From: Bogoriella caseilytica
Lineage (GTDB): Bacteria; Actinomycetota; Actinomycetes; Actinomycetales; Actinomycetaceae
NCBI RefSeq assembly: GCF_003752405.1
Contig: NZ_RKHK01000001.1
Location: 3,038,001-3,102,000, forward strand
Reading direction: 5' to 3'
DNA: 64,000 nt
Position numbers and translations under genes: made by a program. This document shows, piece after piece, positions 9,249 to 18,865 of this stretch (positions are counted from its first letter, which is position 1; each line of letters starts with the position of its first letter). The notes below the pieces were generated by a model. It made no database searches. It was not told where the DNA came from and saw only the letters and a program-made list of their open reading frames with translations.

Positions 9249-10766
9249 TCATGGCCGCCGCCAGACGCGACCGTCCCTGGCGAGCATCTCGGTGGCCGAG
9301 TCCGGCCCCCAGCTGCCCGGGGTGTAGGCCTCCGGCTTGCCGTGGTTCTCCCAATGCTCGAGCACCGGGTCCAGGATCCTCCAGGACAGCTCCACCTCGC
9401 GCTGGTGCGGGAAGAGCGGGGGGTCGCCGAGCAGGACGTCGAGGATGAGACGCTCATAGGCTTCGGGGGAGGCCTGGGTGAAGGCGTGGCCGTACCCGAA
9501 GTCCATCGTCACGTCGCGGACCTCCATCGCCGTTCCCGGCACCTTGGAGCCGAAGCGGATGGTCACGCCCTCGTCGGGCTGCACCCGGATCACCAGGGCG
9601 TTGGAGCCCAGTTGCTGGGTGGCGCCGAGATCGAAAGGCAGGTGGGGGGCGCGCTTGAAGACCACTGCCACCTCGGTCACGCGCCGGCCCAGGCGCTTGC
9701 CGGCCCGCAGGTAGAAGGGCACGCCGGCCCAGCGCCGCGAGTCGATGTCCACGCGCAGCGCGGCGTAGGTCTCGGTGATCGAGCCCTCGGCCACGCCCTC
9801 CTCCTCGAGATAGCCGCGCACCTTCTCGCCGCCCTGCCACCCGGCGGCGTACTGCCCGCGTGCGGTGTGACGGTCGAGGTCCTCGGGGAGGCGCAGCGCC
9901 GAGAGCACCTTCTCCTTCTCGGTGCGCAGTGCCTGGGCATCGAAGGAGACCGGCTCCTCCATGGCCGTCAGGGCCAGGAGCTGCAGGAGGTGGTTCTGGA
10001 TGACATCGCGCGCTGCGCCGATGCCGTCGAAGTACCCGGCACGGGTGCCGATCCCGATGGACTCGGCCATGGTGATCTGCACGTGGTCGACGTGGTTGGC
10101 GTTCCAGATCGGCTCGAAGAGCTCGTTGGCGAAACGCAACGCCAGGATGTTCTGGACCGTCTCCTTGCCGAGGTAGTGGTCGATACGGAAGACCGAGTCC
10201 TCGGGGAAGACCTCGGAGACCACCGCGTCGAGCTCCCTGGCCGACTCGAGGTCGTGCCCGAAGGGCTTCTCGATGACCACACGCCGCCACGCACCGTTGC
10301 TCTGCTTGGCCAGGCCGGAGGCGGCGAGGTTCTGCAGGGTGCCGGGGAAGTACTTCGGCGGGACCGAGAGGTAGAAGGCGTGGTTGCCGCCAGTGCCGCG
10401 TTGCTCATCGAGGGTGTGCACGGTCTGAGCGAGCCGGTCGAATGCCTCGGGATCGTCCAGCTCACCCTGCACGAAACGGAAGCCGGAGGCCAACTGCTGC
10501 CAGGTGCGTTCATCGAAGGGCGTGCGGGCGTGCTCGCGGACGGCGTCGTGGACGATCTCGGCGAAGTCGGCTTCGCTCCAGTCCCGGCGGCCGAAGCCGG
10601 TCAGTGCGAAGGACGGCGGAAGCAGACCGCGGTTGGCGAGGTCGTAGATCGCTGGCATGAGCTTGCGCTTGGCGAGGTCGCCGGTGACGCCGAAGATCAC
10701 CAGCCCTGCTGGGCCGGAGATCCGCGGCAGCCGACGGTCGGAGGGATCGCGCAACGGGTTGGGCAT
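9249..10766 (-). CDS. zwf: Glucose-6-phosphate 1-dehydrogenase
   Basis: 505 aa, full length for the family. It oxidises glucose 6-phosphate to 6-phosphoglucono-lactone with NADP+, the entry step of the oxidative pentose phosphate pathway. The Rossmann start I-F-G-V-T-G-D-L-A-K-R-K is at about residues 24-35, and the catalytic signature R-I-D-H-Y-L-G-K-E follows V-F in the first half; V-I-E-K-P-F-G-H-D-L precedes it. It sits between pgi (11 bases upstream) and opcA (28 bases downstream), all co-directional, fitting one operon. Confidence 0.96.
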   Translation of the reverse strand: MPNPLRDPSDRRLPRISGPAGLVIFGVTGDLAKRKLMPAIYDLANRGLLPPSFALTGFGRRDWSEADFAEIVHDAVREHARTPFDERTWQQLASGFRFVQGELDDPEAFDRLAQTVHTLDEQRGTGGNHAFYLSVPPKYFPGTLQNLAASGLAKQSNGAWRRVVIEKPFGHDLESARELDAVVSEVFPEDSVFRIDHYLGKETVQNILALRFANELFEPIWNANHVDHVQITMAESIGIGTRAGYFDGIGAARDVIQNHLLQLLALTAMEEPVSFDAQALRTEKEKVLSALRLPEDLDRHTARGQYAAGWQGGEKVRGYLEEEGVAEGSITETYAALRVDIDSRRWAGVPFYLRAGKRLGRRVTEVAVVFKRAPHLPFDLGATQQLGSNALVIRVQPDEGVTIRFGSKVPGTAMEVRDVTMDFGYGHAFTQASPEAYERLILDVLLGDPPLFPHQREVELSWRILDPVLEHWENHGKPEAYTPGSWGPDSATEMLARDGRVWRRP

Positions 10767-10777
10767 CAGTGGTTTCC

Positions 10778-12523
10778 TCAGTTCACGGCGCCGGGCGCTG
10801 CGAGCACCCCGGCCAGCCAGGCCAGGGCGTCCGGGCTGGTGATGTGCAGCCGCAGCACAGGGCGGCCCTGGCCGGCGAGCACGGCGGCGTCACCCGCCGC
10901 CTGGGCGGCGATCAGCGTCGCGTAGTCGAACGCACGGCCCGGTACGTCCACGAGGTGCTCCGGGTCTGCGGTGAGCTGGAGGAACACACCGGTGGGGGAA
11001 CCACCCTTGTGGTACTGGCCGGTGGAGTGCAGGAAACGCGGGCCCCAGCCGAAGGTCACCGGGCGTCCCGTGCGCTGGGCGAGCGCCGCACGCACTGGCG
11101 CGAGAAGCTCCGCGGCGGCGCCTTCCCGGTCGAGGTAGGCCTGGACGGCGAGGTAACCGCGGCCCTCCGGCACGGCGTCCAGCTCACCGAGGAGAGCAGC
11201 GACCGCACCGTCCACGGTGTCGGTGCCCTGAAGGAAGTCCCCGCCGCGCACCTCGATCCCGGAACCGGTGAAGGCCGCTGGCTCCTGGGAACCGCCGGCG
11301 GAGTCCAGCATCTCGCGGGCAGCGGACTTGGCGGATTCGACATCGGGCTGGTCGAAGGGGTTGATGCGCAGGATCTGGCTGGCGATCGAGATGGCGTGTT
11401 CCCAGAGCAGCATCAACCCGCCCAGGGAACCGGCCACGGTGACCTCGGTGGCCGTGATGCTCTCCTCGCCGCCACCGGCCTCTGCCTCGGCGCCCACGTT
11501 CTCCTCGTCCACGATGGAGGTCAGCAGCACCGGCAGGACGTCGGCGGCGGGTGAGCCGGTCAGTTCCGGAGCGTCGCTCTCGGCCACCACGGGCAGCAGG
11601 CCGGTGCCGATCTTGCCGGTCGATTCGGCGATGAGCTGCTCGGCCCAATCGGCGAAGTGGTAAAGCCCCGACGCGGCGTCGGTGAAGACGAGCTTGTCGC
11701 GCACCGGCACGAGTACGCCCTGGTGCTCGCGCAGCTCACCGGCGATCGCGGCGCCGAGCACCAGTGCCGGGTTCGCCTCGCTGTCCTCGGCGAAGACCGG
11801 CGCGACGGCGGCTGCCTCATCGAGGAGTTCGCCGACGTCGACGCCGGCCAGTGCCGCCGGGACCAGTCCGAAGGCGGTGAGGGCAGAGAATCGCCCGCCC
11901 ACGTTCGGGTCGGCCTCGAACACGGCGCGGTAGCCCGCCTCGGTGGCGGCCTGGTGCAGCGGAGAGCCGGGGTCGGTGACCACCACGATGCGGCTGGCCG
12001 CCTCGATACCGGCCGCGGTGAAGGCCGCCTCGAAGGTGCGGCGCTGGGAGTCGGTCTCCACCGTGGAGCCGGACTTGGAGGAGATGACCACGACCGTGCG
12101 GGCGAGATCGCCGTCCAGGGCACGCTGGACCTGATCGGGGTGAGTGGAGTCGAGCACCACGAGCTGACGGGCAGCGGTGCCGACGATCACCTCGGGGGCC
12201 AGCGAGGATCCGCCCATGCCGCAGAGCACCACGCGGTCGATGCCCTCGTCCTGCAGCTCGCGGTAGAGCGCTGTCAGGGGTTCGATCAGCGCGCGGGAGG
12301 TCTCGTGCAGAGCAGTCCAGCCGAGGCGCTTGGCGGATTCCTCCTCTGCGTCCGGGCCCCACAGGGTGGGGTCCTGGGCGCTGAGCCGGCTGGCGACCTG
12401 GGCCTCGAGCAGGCCGGGCAGGTGCTCCGAGACCGCGGAGGCGGCGGCCCCGGTGGCACTGACCTCGACGACAGCTCCCTCCTCCGGACCGGCCCAGGCG
12501 ATGGTGGCGGCGTTGGCAGTCAT
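10778..12523 (-). CDS. pgi: Glucose-6-phosphate isomerase
   Basis: 581 aa. It interconverts glucose 6-phosphate and fructose 6-phosphate. Sugar-isomerase motifs are visible: L-C-G-M-G-G-S-S-L-A-P-E-V, V-V-I-S-S-K-S-G-S-T-V-E-T, and the C-terminal F-L-H-S-T-G-Q-Y-H-K-G-G carrying the conserved His and Lys. This is the divergent PGI type seen as the second half of bifunctional transaldolase/PGI enzymes and as a separate gene next to tal. Its start overlaps the tal stop by 4 bases (ATGA), so the two are translationally coupled. Confidence 0.93.
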   Translation of the reverse strand: MTANAATIAWAGPEEGAVVEVSATGAAASAVSEHLPGLLEAQVASRLSAQDPTLWGPDAEEESAKRLGWTALHETSRALIEPLTALYRELQDEGIDRVVLCGMGGSSLAPEVIVGTAARQLVVLDSTHPDQVQRALDGDLARTVVVISSKSGSTVETDSQRRTFEAAFTAAGIEAASRIVVVTDPGSPLHQAATEAGYRAVFEADPNVGGRFSALTAFGLVPAALAGVDVGELLDEAAAVAPVFAEDSEANPALVLGAAIAGELREHQGVLVPVRDKLVFTDAASGLYHFADWAEQLIAESTGKIGTGLLPVVAESDAPELTGSPAADVLPVLLTSIVDEENVGAEAEAGGGEESITATEVTVAGSLGGLMLLWEHAISIASQILRINPFDQPDVESAKSAAREMLDSAGGSQEPAAFTGSGIEVRGGDFLQGTDTVDGAVAALLGELDAVPEGRGYLAVQAYLDREGAAAELLAPVRAALAQRTGRPVTFGWGPRFLHSTGQYHKGGSPTGVFLQLTADPEHLVDVPGRAFDYATLIAAQAAGDAAVLAGQGRPVLRLHITSPDALAWLAGVLAAPGAVN

Positions 12524-13650
12524 GCTGAGGCCTTTCCCTTGGGGTCGTTCTCACGCAGCGCGTCAGAAATGATGTGCAGCAGTTCGCTCCAGCTCTCCAC
12601 GAAGGCGGTGACGCCCTCGTCCTCGAGCTGCTCGGTAACGTCGTCGTAGGAGATACCCCGGCGCTCGAGCTCGTCGAAGACCTCCTGCGCCTCGGCGTAG
12701 GAGGCGGAGCCCGGGAAGGGGCCCAGCTCGAGTCGGGCATGATCGGCGGCAGCCTCGATCGTGGCCGGCGGCATCGTCGAGACCACGCCCGGCGCGAGGA
12801 GCTCATCGACGTACTTGGTGTCGGGGTAGTCCGGGTTCTTCACTCCGGTCGATGCCCACAGCGGGCGCTGCGGGTGAGCTCCCGCCTCGGAAAGCGCTTC
12901 CCAACGGGGCCCGGAGAAGACCGCCTCATAGGCCTCGTACGCCAGGCGCGCATTCGCCACGGCCGCCTTGCCCTTCAGGGCAGCGGCGGAGTCGTCCGCG
13001 AGGTCATCGAGGCGGGCGTCCACCGCGGTGTCCAGACGCGAGAGGAAGAAGGACGCCACCGAGCGGATGGTGCTGAGGTCCACGCCCGCCGCCTGGGCAG
13101 CCTCGAGTCCGTCCAGGTAGGCGTTCATCACCGCGCGATAGCGATCCAGCGAGAAGATCAGCGTGACGTTCACGCTGATGCCCTCGGAGATCGCCTGGGT
13201 GATGGCCGGGAGCCCGGGCACCGTCGCCGGGATCTTCACCATCAGGTTCGGGCGGTCCACCGTCTTCCACAGCAGCCGCGCGGTCTCGATGGTGCGGTTG
13301 GTCTCGTGGGCGAGCCGCGGGTCGACCTCGAGGGAGACGCGTCCGTCCTCACCGGCACTCTCGGAGAAGACCGGTACGAAGAGGTCGCAGGCTCGTCGCA
13401 CATCGTCCGCCGTGAGGGCGAGCACGGCGTCCTCCACACCCGCCCCGGCCGCCGCCAGCTCCTGGAGCTGGGCGTCGTAGGCCTCGCCGTCGGCCAGGGC
13501 CTTGGCAAAGATCGCCGGATTGGTGGTCAGGCCGCGGATGTCACCACGTGCCACCTGGTCGGCGAGCGAACCGTCGTCCAGCCGTCGCCGGGTGAGGTCG
13601 TCGATCCATACGGACACGCCCTGATCATGGAGCTGAGGCAGCCGGGACAT
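12520..13650 (-). CDS. tal: Transaldolase
   Basis: 376 aa. It transfers dihydroxyacetone units between sugar phosphates in the non-oxidative pentose phosphate pathway. The signature G-L-T-T-N-P-A-I-F is at residues 40-48 and the Schiff-base lysine is K139 in L-M-V-K-I-P-A-T; S-V-N-V-T-L-I-F-S-L-D-R-Y follows. The length matches the longer actinobacterial transaldolases. tkt is 17 bases upstream and pgi overlaps at the 3' end, so the three enzymes feed one carbon flow from one transcript. Confidence 0.95.
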   Translation of the reverse strand: MSRLPQLHDQGVSVWIDDLTRRRLDDGSLADQVARGDIRGLTTNPAIFAKALADGEAYDAQLQELAAAGAGVEDAVLALTADDVRRACDLFVPVFSESAGEDGRVSLEVDPRLAHETNRTIETARLLWKTVDRPNLMVKIPATVPGLPAITQAISEGISVNVTLIFSLDRYRAVMNAYLDGLEAAQAAGVDLSTIRSVASFFLSRLDTAVDARLDDLADDSAAALKGKAAVANARLAYEAYEAVFSGPRWEALSEAGAHPQRPLWASTGVKNPDYPDTKYVDELLAPGVVSTMPPATIEAAADHARLELGPFPGSASYAEAQEVFDELERRGISYDDVTEQLEDEGVTAFVESWSELLHIISDALRENDPKGKASA

Positions 13651-13667
13651 GGCAGTGATCCTTCCGG

Positions 13668-15854
13668 TCAGGAGGCAGGCAGATCGCCGGTGCCGCGGTC
13701 GGTGGGGGACTCCCCGCCGCTCGGGGCTGGGTCGCCGGAGGCCGCTGCGAGCGAGTCCTTGGCGGCTGCGACCACGGCGTCGGTGGTGATGCCGAACTTC
13801 TCGTAGAGGGTCTGGTAGTCGGCGGAGGCACCGTAGTGCTCCAGGGAGATCGACCGGCCGGCGTCACCGATCAGGTGACGCCACGACATCGCGATGCCCG
13901 CCTCGACCGAGACCCGAGCCCGCACCGCTGCGGGGAGGACCTGCTCGCGGTACTCGGCCTCCTGCTCGTCGAACCATTCCTGGCTCGGCACGGACACCAC
14001 GCGGGCGCCGATGCCCTCGGCGGCAAGGACCTCGCGCGCCTCCAGGGCGAGCTGGACCTCCGAGCCGGTGGCGAGCAGCACCACCTGGGGGAGTCCGTCC
14101 TGCAGCTCGGCAGCCTCGGCGAGCACGTAGGCACCGCGCAGGGTGCCTGCGGCCGAGGCGAGCGTGCTGCCGCTGGCTGCGCCGTCCCCGCGGGCGGGGT
14201 TGGGCACGTTCTGACGGGTGAGGATGATGCCGGCCGGGCGATCGGTGCGCTCGATGATGCCCTGCCAGGCGTAGACGGTCTCGGCGGCGTCGGCGGGGCG
14301 GACCACGTCCAGGCCCGGGATGGCGCGCAGCGCGGTGAGGTGCTCCACCGGCTGGTGGGTGGGGCCGTCCTCGCCCAGCCCGATCGAGTCGTGCGTCCAC
14401 ACGAAGGTGGAGGGGGCGCCCATGAGAGCGGCGAGGCGCACGCCGGCGCGCATGTAGTCCGAGAAGGTCAGGAAGGTGCCGCCGTAGGGGCGGGTCAGGC
14501 CGTGCAGCACGATGCCGTTGAGGATCGAGGCCATGGCGTGCTCGCGGATCCCGAAGTGCAGGGTGCGCCCGTAGGGGTCGCCGGGGAACTTCTTCGAGGA
14601 GCGGGCCACCGGGAGGAAGGAGGGCTGACCGTCCATGGTGGTGTTGTTGGATCCGGCCAGGTCGGCGGAACCGCCCCAGAGCTCGGGCAGCGTGTCGGCC
14701 AGGGCGGTGAGCACCGAGCCGGAGGCCTTGCGGGTCGAGACCTCCTTGCCCTCCTCGAAGCTGGGGAGGGAGTCCGTCCATCCCTGCGGCAGTGCTCGCT
14801 CGCGCAGCCGGTCGAGCAGGGCCGCGCCCTCGGGGTTCGCGGTGCGCCACGCGTCGTAGTCCGAGTCCCAGGCCTGGCGGCGCTGTGCGGCGCGCTCACG
14901 CACCTGGGCGCGGGTGTGCTCGATGACCTCATCGGACACCTCGAAGTGCTTCTCCGGGTCGAAGCCGAGCACCTTCTTGGTGGCGGCCAGTTCCTCGGCG
15001 CCGATGGCCGAGCCGTGGATGGCACCGGTGTTCTGCTTGGTCGGCGCCGGCCAGCCGATGATGGTGCGCAGCCGGATGAGCGTGGGCTTGCCGGTCTCGG
15101 CCTTCGCGGCCGCGATCGCGGCGTAGAGCGCGTCGACGTCCTCGCGGTACTCGGTGCCCCCGTGGGTGAAGTCCACCGACTCGGTGTGCCAGCCGTAGGC
15201 CTGGTACCGCTGCAGCACGTCCTCGGTGAAGGCGATGTTGGTGTCGTCCTCGATGGAGATCTTGTTGTCGTCCCAGATCACGATGAGGTTGCCGAGCTCC
15301 TGCAGCCCGGCCAGCGAGGAGGCCTCGGAGGTCACGCCCTCCTGCAGGTCGCCGTCGGAGGCGATGGCGTAGATGAAGTGGTCGAAGGGGCTGGTGCCCG
15401 CGGCGGCGTCCGGGTCGAGGAGCCCGCGTTCCTTGCGCGCCGCGTAGGCCATACCGACGGCGGAGGCGAGGCCCTGCCCGAGCGGCCCGGTGGTGATCTC
15501 CACGCCCTGGGAGTGGCGGTACTCGGGGTGGCCGGGGGTCTTCGAACCCCAGGTCCGCAGCGCCTTGATGTCCTCGAGCTCCAGTTCGATACCGGCGAGG
15601 TAGAGCTGGATGTACTGGGTGAGGGAGGAGTGACCCGCGGAGAGGACGAAGCGGTCACGGCCGAGCCACTGGTCATCGGCCGGGTCGAGGTTCATCACCT
15701 TCTGGTAGAGCAGATAGGCGGCCGGGGCCAGGGACATCGCGGTACCGGGGTGCCCCGATCCGACCTCCTCCACGGCATCTGCGGCCAGTACCCGCACGGT
15801 GTCCACGGCGCGGCGGTCCAGCTCTGTCCAGTTCAGGGGCGAGACGTCGATCAC
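13668..15854 (-). CDS. tkt: Transketolase
   Basis: 728 aa. A thiamine diphosphate enzyme that moves two-carbon units between sugar phosphates. Seen in order: [11 protein letters not shown], the thiamine-binding [10 protein letters not shown] ... [12 protein letters not shown] segment, and in the second half [10 protein letters not shown] and [16 protein letters not shown]. It heads the minus-strand operon tkt-tal-pgi-zwf-opcA. The intergenic stretch upstream holds a pair of palindrome-bearing tandem repeats that may be its control region. The ATG at 15854 follows a purine run AGAGAGAGG. Confidence 0.96.
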   Translation of the reverse strand: MIDVSPLNWTELDRRAVDTVRVLAADAVEEVGSGHPGTAMSLAPAAYLLYQKVMNLDPADDQWLGRDRFVLSAGHSSLTQYIQLYLAGIELELEDIKALRTWGSKTPGHPEYRHSQGVEITTGPLGQGLASAVGMAYAARKERGLLDPDAAAGTSPFDHFIYAIASDGDLQEGVTSEASSLAGLQELGNLIVIWDDNKISIEDDTNIAFTEDVLQRYQAYGWHTESVDFTHGGTEYREDVDALYAAIAAAKAETGKPTLIRLRTIIGWPAPTKQNTGAIHGSAIGAEELAATKKVLGFDPEKHFEVSDEVIEHTRAQVRERAAQRRQAWDSDYDAWRTANPEGAALLDRLRERALPQGWTDSLPSFEEGKEVSTRKASGSVLTALADTLPELWGGSADLAGSNNTTMDGQPSFLPVARSSKKFPGDPYGRTLHFGIREHAMASILNGIVLHGLTRPYGGTFLTFSDYMRAGVRLAALMGAPSTFVWTHDSIGLGEDGPTHQPVEHLTALRAIPGLDVVRPADAAETVYAWQGIIERTDRPAGIILTRQNVPNPARGDGAASGSTLASAAGTLRGAYVLAEAAELQDGLPQVVLLATGSEVQLALEAREVLAAEGIGARVVSVPSQEWFDEQEAEYREQVLPAAVRARVSVEAGIAMSWRHLIGDAGRSISLEHYGASADYQTLYEKFGITTDAVVAAAKDSLAAASGDPAPSGGESPTDRGTGDLPAS

Positions 15855-15873
15855 GAGAACCTCTCTCTAGCCA

Positions 15874-15946
15874 CACGTGGCAGCCACGCGCAGGGGATAG
15901 TCATTCGTGCACGTGGCAACCACGTGCGGGGTCCAGTCATTCCGTG
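15874..15946. repeat. Two tandem 36-37 bp repeats carrying CACGTGG palindromes
   Basis: In the 312-base gap between tkt and ctaB two imperfect direct copies lie head to tail: 15874-15909 and 15910-15946, with the start of a third (CACGT) at 15947. Each opens with CACGTGGCA and ends with AGTCATTC plus GTG. The second copy has a 17-base inverted repeat at 15910-15926 (CACGTGG, three bases, CCACGTG). They sit just upstream of the tkt start and could be binding sites for a regulator of the pentose phosphate operon or of ctaB. Nothing else recognisable is in this gap. Confidence 0.5.
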
Positions 15947-16166
15947 CACGTCCCGAAAAGCCCACGGGGACACGGGCGCGCGCTCCATCGTCGGTGGTGA
16001 CTCTACCGGTCGGACCGGGGGTCGTTCACCGTGAGGGCGGCTGGTCTCACCAGGCGGCGCACCGCGACCGGATCCGGCTCGATGTGACACATCTGGCCCA
16101 GGAAATCCGGCTCTCCGACGTGGCGTAGTAGTGCTTCGGGGAGTCGTCTTGCGTAAGGTGAGGTGC

Positions 16167-17162
16167 GTGCCCAGCCCTCACCTTTCTGCGTCTGCGCCCG
16201 ACGGCGCCGTCTTGGCAGACCCCGAGGCCCAGGTGGCGCTGCGCCCGCTGGTCCGGCCGCGATGGAAGGCCTATGTCGCCCTGACCAAGCCGCGCATCAT
16301 CGAGCTGCTGCTGGTCACGACCATCCCGGCCATGATCCTCGCCGAGGGCGGCTGGCCCGGGATCTCCCTGGTGCTGCTCACCCTGGTCGGGGGAGCGGCG
16401 GCCGCCGGTTCCGCGAACGCCTACAACATGATCCTCGATCGGGATATCGATCGGGTCATGAACCGGACCAAGACGCGGCCGCTGGTCACCGGTGAGATCA
16501 CCACGCGCCAGGCCTGGGTCTTCTCCACCGTGCTGGGCGCGGGTTCCATCGGCTGGTTCGCAGCCTTCGTGAACCTCCCCGCGGCGGGTCTGACCCTCGG
16601 CGCGATCCTGCTCTACGTCATCTTCTACACGATGGTGCTCAAGCGCCGGACCTCGCAGAACATCGTCTGGGGCGGTGTGGCCGGGTGCATGCCGGTGCTC
16701 ATCGGCTGGGTGGCCGTGACCGGCAGCCTGGACTGGGCGCCCTTCGTGCTGTTCCTGGTGGTCTTCTTCTGGACGCCGCCGCACTACTGGCCGCTGTCGA
16801 TGAAGTTCAAGCAGGACTATGCCCGCGCCGGCGTCCCCATGCTGCCGGTCGTCGCGGACGACGTGCGCGTGGCGCGGCAGATCATCGTCTACGCCGCCAT
16901 CATGGTGGCGTGCACTCTGGCCCTGGTCCCCTTGTCCGAACTCGGGTGGATCTACACCGGCGTGGCCGCCCTGGCCGGCGCCTGGTTCCTCGCCGGATGC
17001 CTCACCCTGCTCCGTCGAGTGAAGCGCCTGGCCCAGCCCGGCGCCGAGGGCAACATCGCCAAGCTCAGCAAGCAGGCCGCGATGAAGCTCTTCCACGGTT
17101 CGATCACCTATCTCACCGTGGTCTTCCTCGCGGTGGCAGTGGACCCGCTGCTGCCCTGGTGA
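16167..17162 (+). CDS. ctaB: Heme O synthase (protoheme IX farnesyltransferase)
   Basis: 331 aa from the chosen start. It adds a farnesyl group to heme B in the membrane, supplying heme O/A to terminal oxidases. The UbiA-type prenyl-binding motif [15 protein letters not shown] and the following R-T-K-T-R-P-L are present, as is a second acidic loop P-H-Y-W-P-L-S; about nine hydrophobic helices follow. GTG at 16167 is chosen because AAGG lies eight bases upstream and the A-Y-V-A-L-T-K-P-R core begins about 35 residues later. GTG 16131 and TTG 16149 are in-frame alternatives. It is divergent from tkt, as is common in actinobacteria. Confidence 0.92.
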   Translation: MPSPHLSASAPDGAVLADPEAQVALRPLVRPRWKAYVALTKPRIIELLLVTTIPAMILAEGGWPGISLVLLTLVGGAAAAGSANAYNMILDRDIDRVMNRTKTRPLVTGEITTRQAWVFSTVLGAGSIGWFAAFVNLPAAGLTLGAILLYVIFYTMVLKRRTSQNIVWGGVAGCMPVLIGWVAVTGSLDWAPFVLFLVVFFWTPPHYWPLSMKFKQDYARAGVPMLPVVADDVRVARQIIVYAAIMVACTLALVPLSELGWIYTGVAALAGAWFLAGCLTLLRRVKRLAQPGAEGNIAKLSKQAAMKLFHGSITYLTVVFLAVAVDPLLPW

Positions 17163-17207
17163 GCCAGCACGGTGCTCCGGTGCGGCAGCCCGTGGTGACC
17201 GGGCACC

Positions 17208-18152
17208 ATGGCTGAGCCGGGCCGGGGGCGCCTGGAACGCGCCCGCGAGGACTACCTCGCCCATCTCGCTGTGGAGCGCGGCCTCAGTGATCACACTCTT
17301 GCGGCCTATGCCGCCGACCTGCGCCGCTACACCTCGTACCTCAGCGATCGCGGGCATCGCAGCCTGAGCGGTGTGGCCGAGGAGGATGTCGCCTCCTTCG
17401 CCGAGGCGTTGCGCTCCGGCTCGGACGGCCGCACCGCCCTGGCGGCGTCCTCGGCGTCCCGGGTGATCGCTGCGGTACGCGGCTGGCATCGCTTTGCTCT
17501 GGCCGAAGGGCTCACCACGATCGACCCGAGCGCGGAGGTGCGAGCTCCGGCACCCTCGCGGCGCCTCCCCAAGGCCATCTCCGTGGAGGAGGTCGAGCGT
17601 CTGCTGGAGGCCGCCTCGCTGGGGGAGGGGCCGGTCCCGCTCCGTGATCGCGCGCTGCTCGAGCTCCTCTATGGCACCGGTGCACGCATCAGCGAGGCCG
17701 TGGGCCTGGCCGTGGACGACCTCTGGCTCGACGACGAGGCTCCGGCGCTGCGCCTGTACGGCAAGGGGCGCAAGGAGCGCATGGTGCCGGTGGGGCGCTA
17801 CGCCGCCGAGGCCATCGAGGCCTACCTGGTGCGCGGGCGTCCCGAGCTGGCCCGCGCCGGTCGCGGCAACGCAGCCCTGTTCCTGAACACCCGCGGCAAT
17901 GCCCTGAGCCGGCAGAGTGCCTGGGCGGCACTCCAGGCCGCAGCGGCGCGCTCCGGGGTGGCCGAGCACATCTCCCCGCACACCCTGCGCCACTCCTTCG
18001 CCACCCATCTGCTGGCCGGCGGGGCGGATGTGCGCGTGGTGCAGGAGCTCCTCGGTCACGCGTCGGTGACCACCACGCAGATCTACACCCAGGTCACAGC
18101 ACAGACCCTGCGGGAGGTCTACGCCTCGGCACACCCCCGGGCGCGGGGCTAA
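17208..18152 (+). CDS. xerD: Site-specific tyrosine recombinase XerD
   Basis: 314 aa. N-terminal SAM-like core-binding domain to about residue 112, then the catalytic domain. The catalytic set is complete: R160 (G-T-G-A-R-I-S-E), K186, H258 and R261 ([10 protein letters not shown]), H284, and the nucleophile Y293 (T-T-T-Q-I-Y-T). Position next to parA-scpA-scpB is the usual one for actinobacterial xerD, which resolves chromosome dimers at dif with XerC. It is unrelated to the island integrases further on. The ATG at 17208 is accepted from the conserved A-R-E-D-Y-L start. Confidence 0.92.
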   Translation: MAEPGRGRLERAREDYLAHLAVERGLSDHTLAAYAADLRRYTSYLSDRGHRSLSGVAEEDVASFAEALRSGSDGRTALAASSASRVIAAVRGWHRFALAEGLTTIDPSAEVRAPAPSRRLPKAISVEEVERLLEAASLGEGPVPLRDRALLELLYGTGARISEAVGLAVDDLWLDDEAPALRLYGKGRKERMVPVGRYAAEAIEAYLVRGRPELARAGRGNAALFLNTRGNALSRQSAWAALQAAAARSGVAEHISPHTLRHSFATHLLAGGADVRVVQELLGHASVTTTQIYTQVTAQTLREVYASAHPRARG

Positions 18153-18196
18153 CAGGACCCATCGCGGGTGCGGGGTTAGCAGAACGCATCGCGGGC
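18143..18196. repeat. Imperfect 27-bp tandem duplication at the xerD stop
   Basis: 18143-18169 and 18170-18196 match at 22 of 27 positions, both reading GCGGGG.TA.CAG.AC.CATCGCGGG. The first copy contains the xerD stop codon, so the duplication probably copied the gene end. Downstream, an inverted repeat CCGAACC/GGTTCGG near 18219-18243 could act as a terminator. Confidence 0.4.
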
Positions 18197-18312
18197 GCGC
18201 ACTCCCGGCAGCGCCGTCCCCGCCGAACCACGGCCGGTTCGGCTCTCCGGTCGCGGGGTGGGCGATGCCTTGTCAGGCTGGGGGAGGCCAATCGATCTGA
18301 TGGAGGCAGGAC

Positions 18313-18765
18313 ATGAGCAACGTTGAGCAGTCTATTGATGTGGACGTCCCCCTGAGCATCGCGTACAACCAGTGGACGCAGTTCGAGTCCTTCCCGGAGT
18401 TCATGGAGGGCGTCGAGTCCGTCACTCAGCTCACCGAGACGCGCAACCGGTGGGTGACCGAGATCGGGGGCCAGACCCGCGAGTTCGTCACGGAGATCAC
18501 CGAGCAGCATCCCGATGAGCGCATCGCCTGGACCACCGTCGAGGGCGACCTCAAGCAGTCCGGTGTGGTCACCTTCCACTACCTGGAGGAGAACAAGACC
18601 CGGGTCATGATCCAGCTGGACTGGGACCCGGAGGGCGCAGCCGAGAAGATCGGCTCGGCGCTGGGCGTGGACAGCAAGCGCGTCAAGGGCGATGCCGAGC
18701 GCTTCAAGACGTTCATCGAGGGTCGCGGTCTCGAGACCGGTGGCTGGCGTGGGGATGTCAGCTGA
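18313..18765 (+). CDS. SRPBCC family protein (polyketide cyclase/dehydrase-like)
   Basis: 150 aa. It has the START/Bet v1-like helix-grip pattern: V-E-Q-S-I-D-V-D-V-P-L-S-I-A-Y-N-Q-W-T-Q-F at the start, F-P-E-F-M-E-G-V, an antiparallel sheet, and a long C-terminal helix. These proteins bind hydrophobic ligands; no specific ligand can be deduced. The ATG is preceded by GGAGGCAGG. It stands between xerD and the parA-like gene with gaps on both sides, so it is probably a single-gene unit. Confidence 0.75.
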   Translation: MSNVEQSIDVDVPLSIAYNQWTQFESFPEFMEGVESVTQLTETRNRWVTEIGGQTREFVTEITEQHPDERIAWTTVEGDLKQSGVVTFHYLEENKTRVMIQLDWDPEGAAEKIGSALGVDSKRVKGDAERFKTFIEGRGLETGGWRGDVS

Positions 18766-18851
18766 GGACCAACTGACCCACAGCAGCACGGGGCCTGGCC
18801 TCGGCATCCGGATCGCCGGTGTCGATGCCGGGCCCCGGTGCTGATGTCGAC

Positions 18852-18865
18852 TAGTCTGGGCGCGG
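18852..18865 (+). promoter_or_regulatory. Candidate -10 element for a leaderless parA-like transcript
   Basis: TAGTCT at 18852-18857 fits the actinobacterial TAnnnT -10 pattern and ends seven bases before GTG 18865, the usual distance for transcripts that begin on their start codon. No good -35 is visible. Supports the GTG start rather than the upstream ATG at 18838. Confidence 0.35.

Noticed and set aside
9063-10925. 620-codon frame antisense to zwf
   Set aside because: Shadow frame without domains.
15874-15946. Possible mini-CRISPR array
   Set aside because: Only two diverged units without spacers of equal length and no cas genes in the window.
13836-16034. Very long open frame (732 codons) antisense to tkt
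   Set aside because: A product of GC-rich third positions; the tkt reading has all motifs and the antisense protein has no recognisable domain.
16047-18134. 695-codon frame antisense to ctaB and xerD
   Set aside because: It crosses two genes with complete motifs and has no ribosome binding site or domain.
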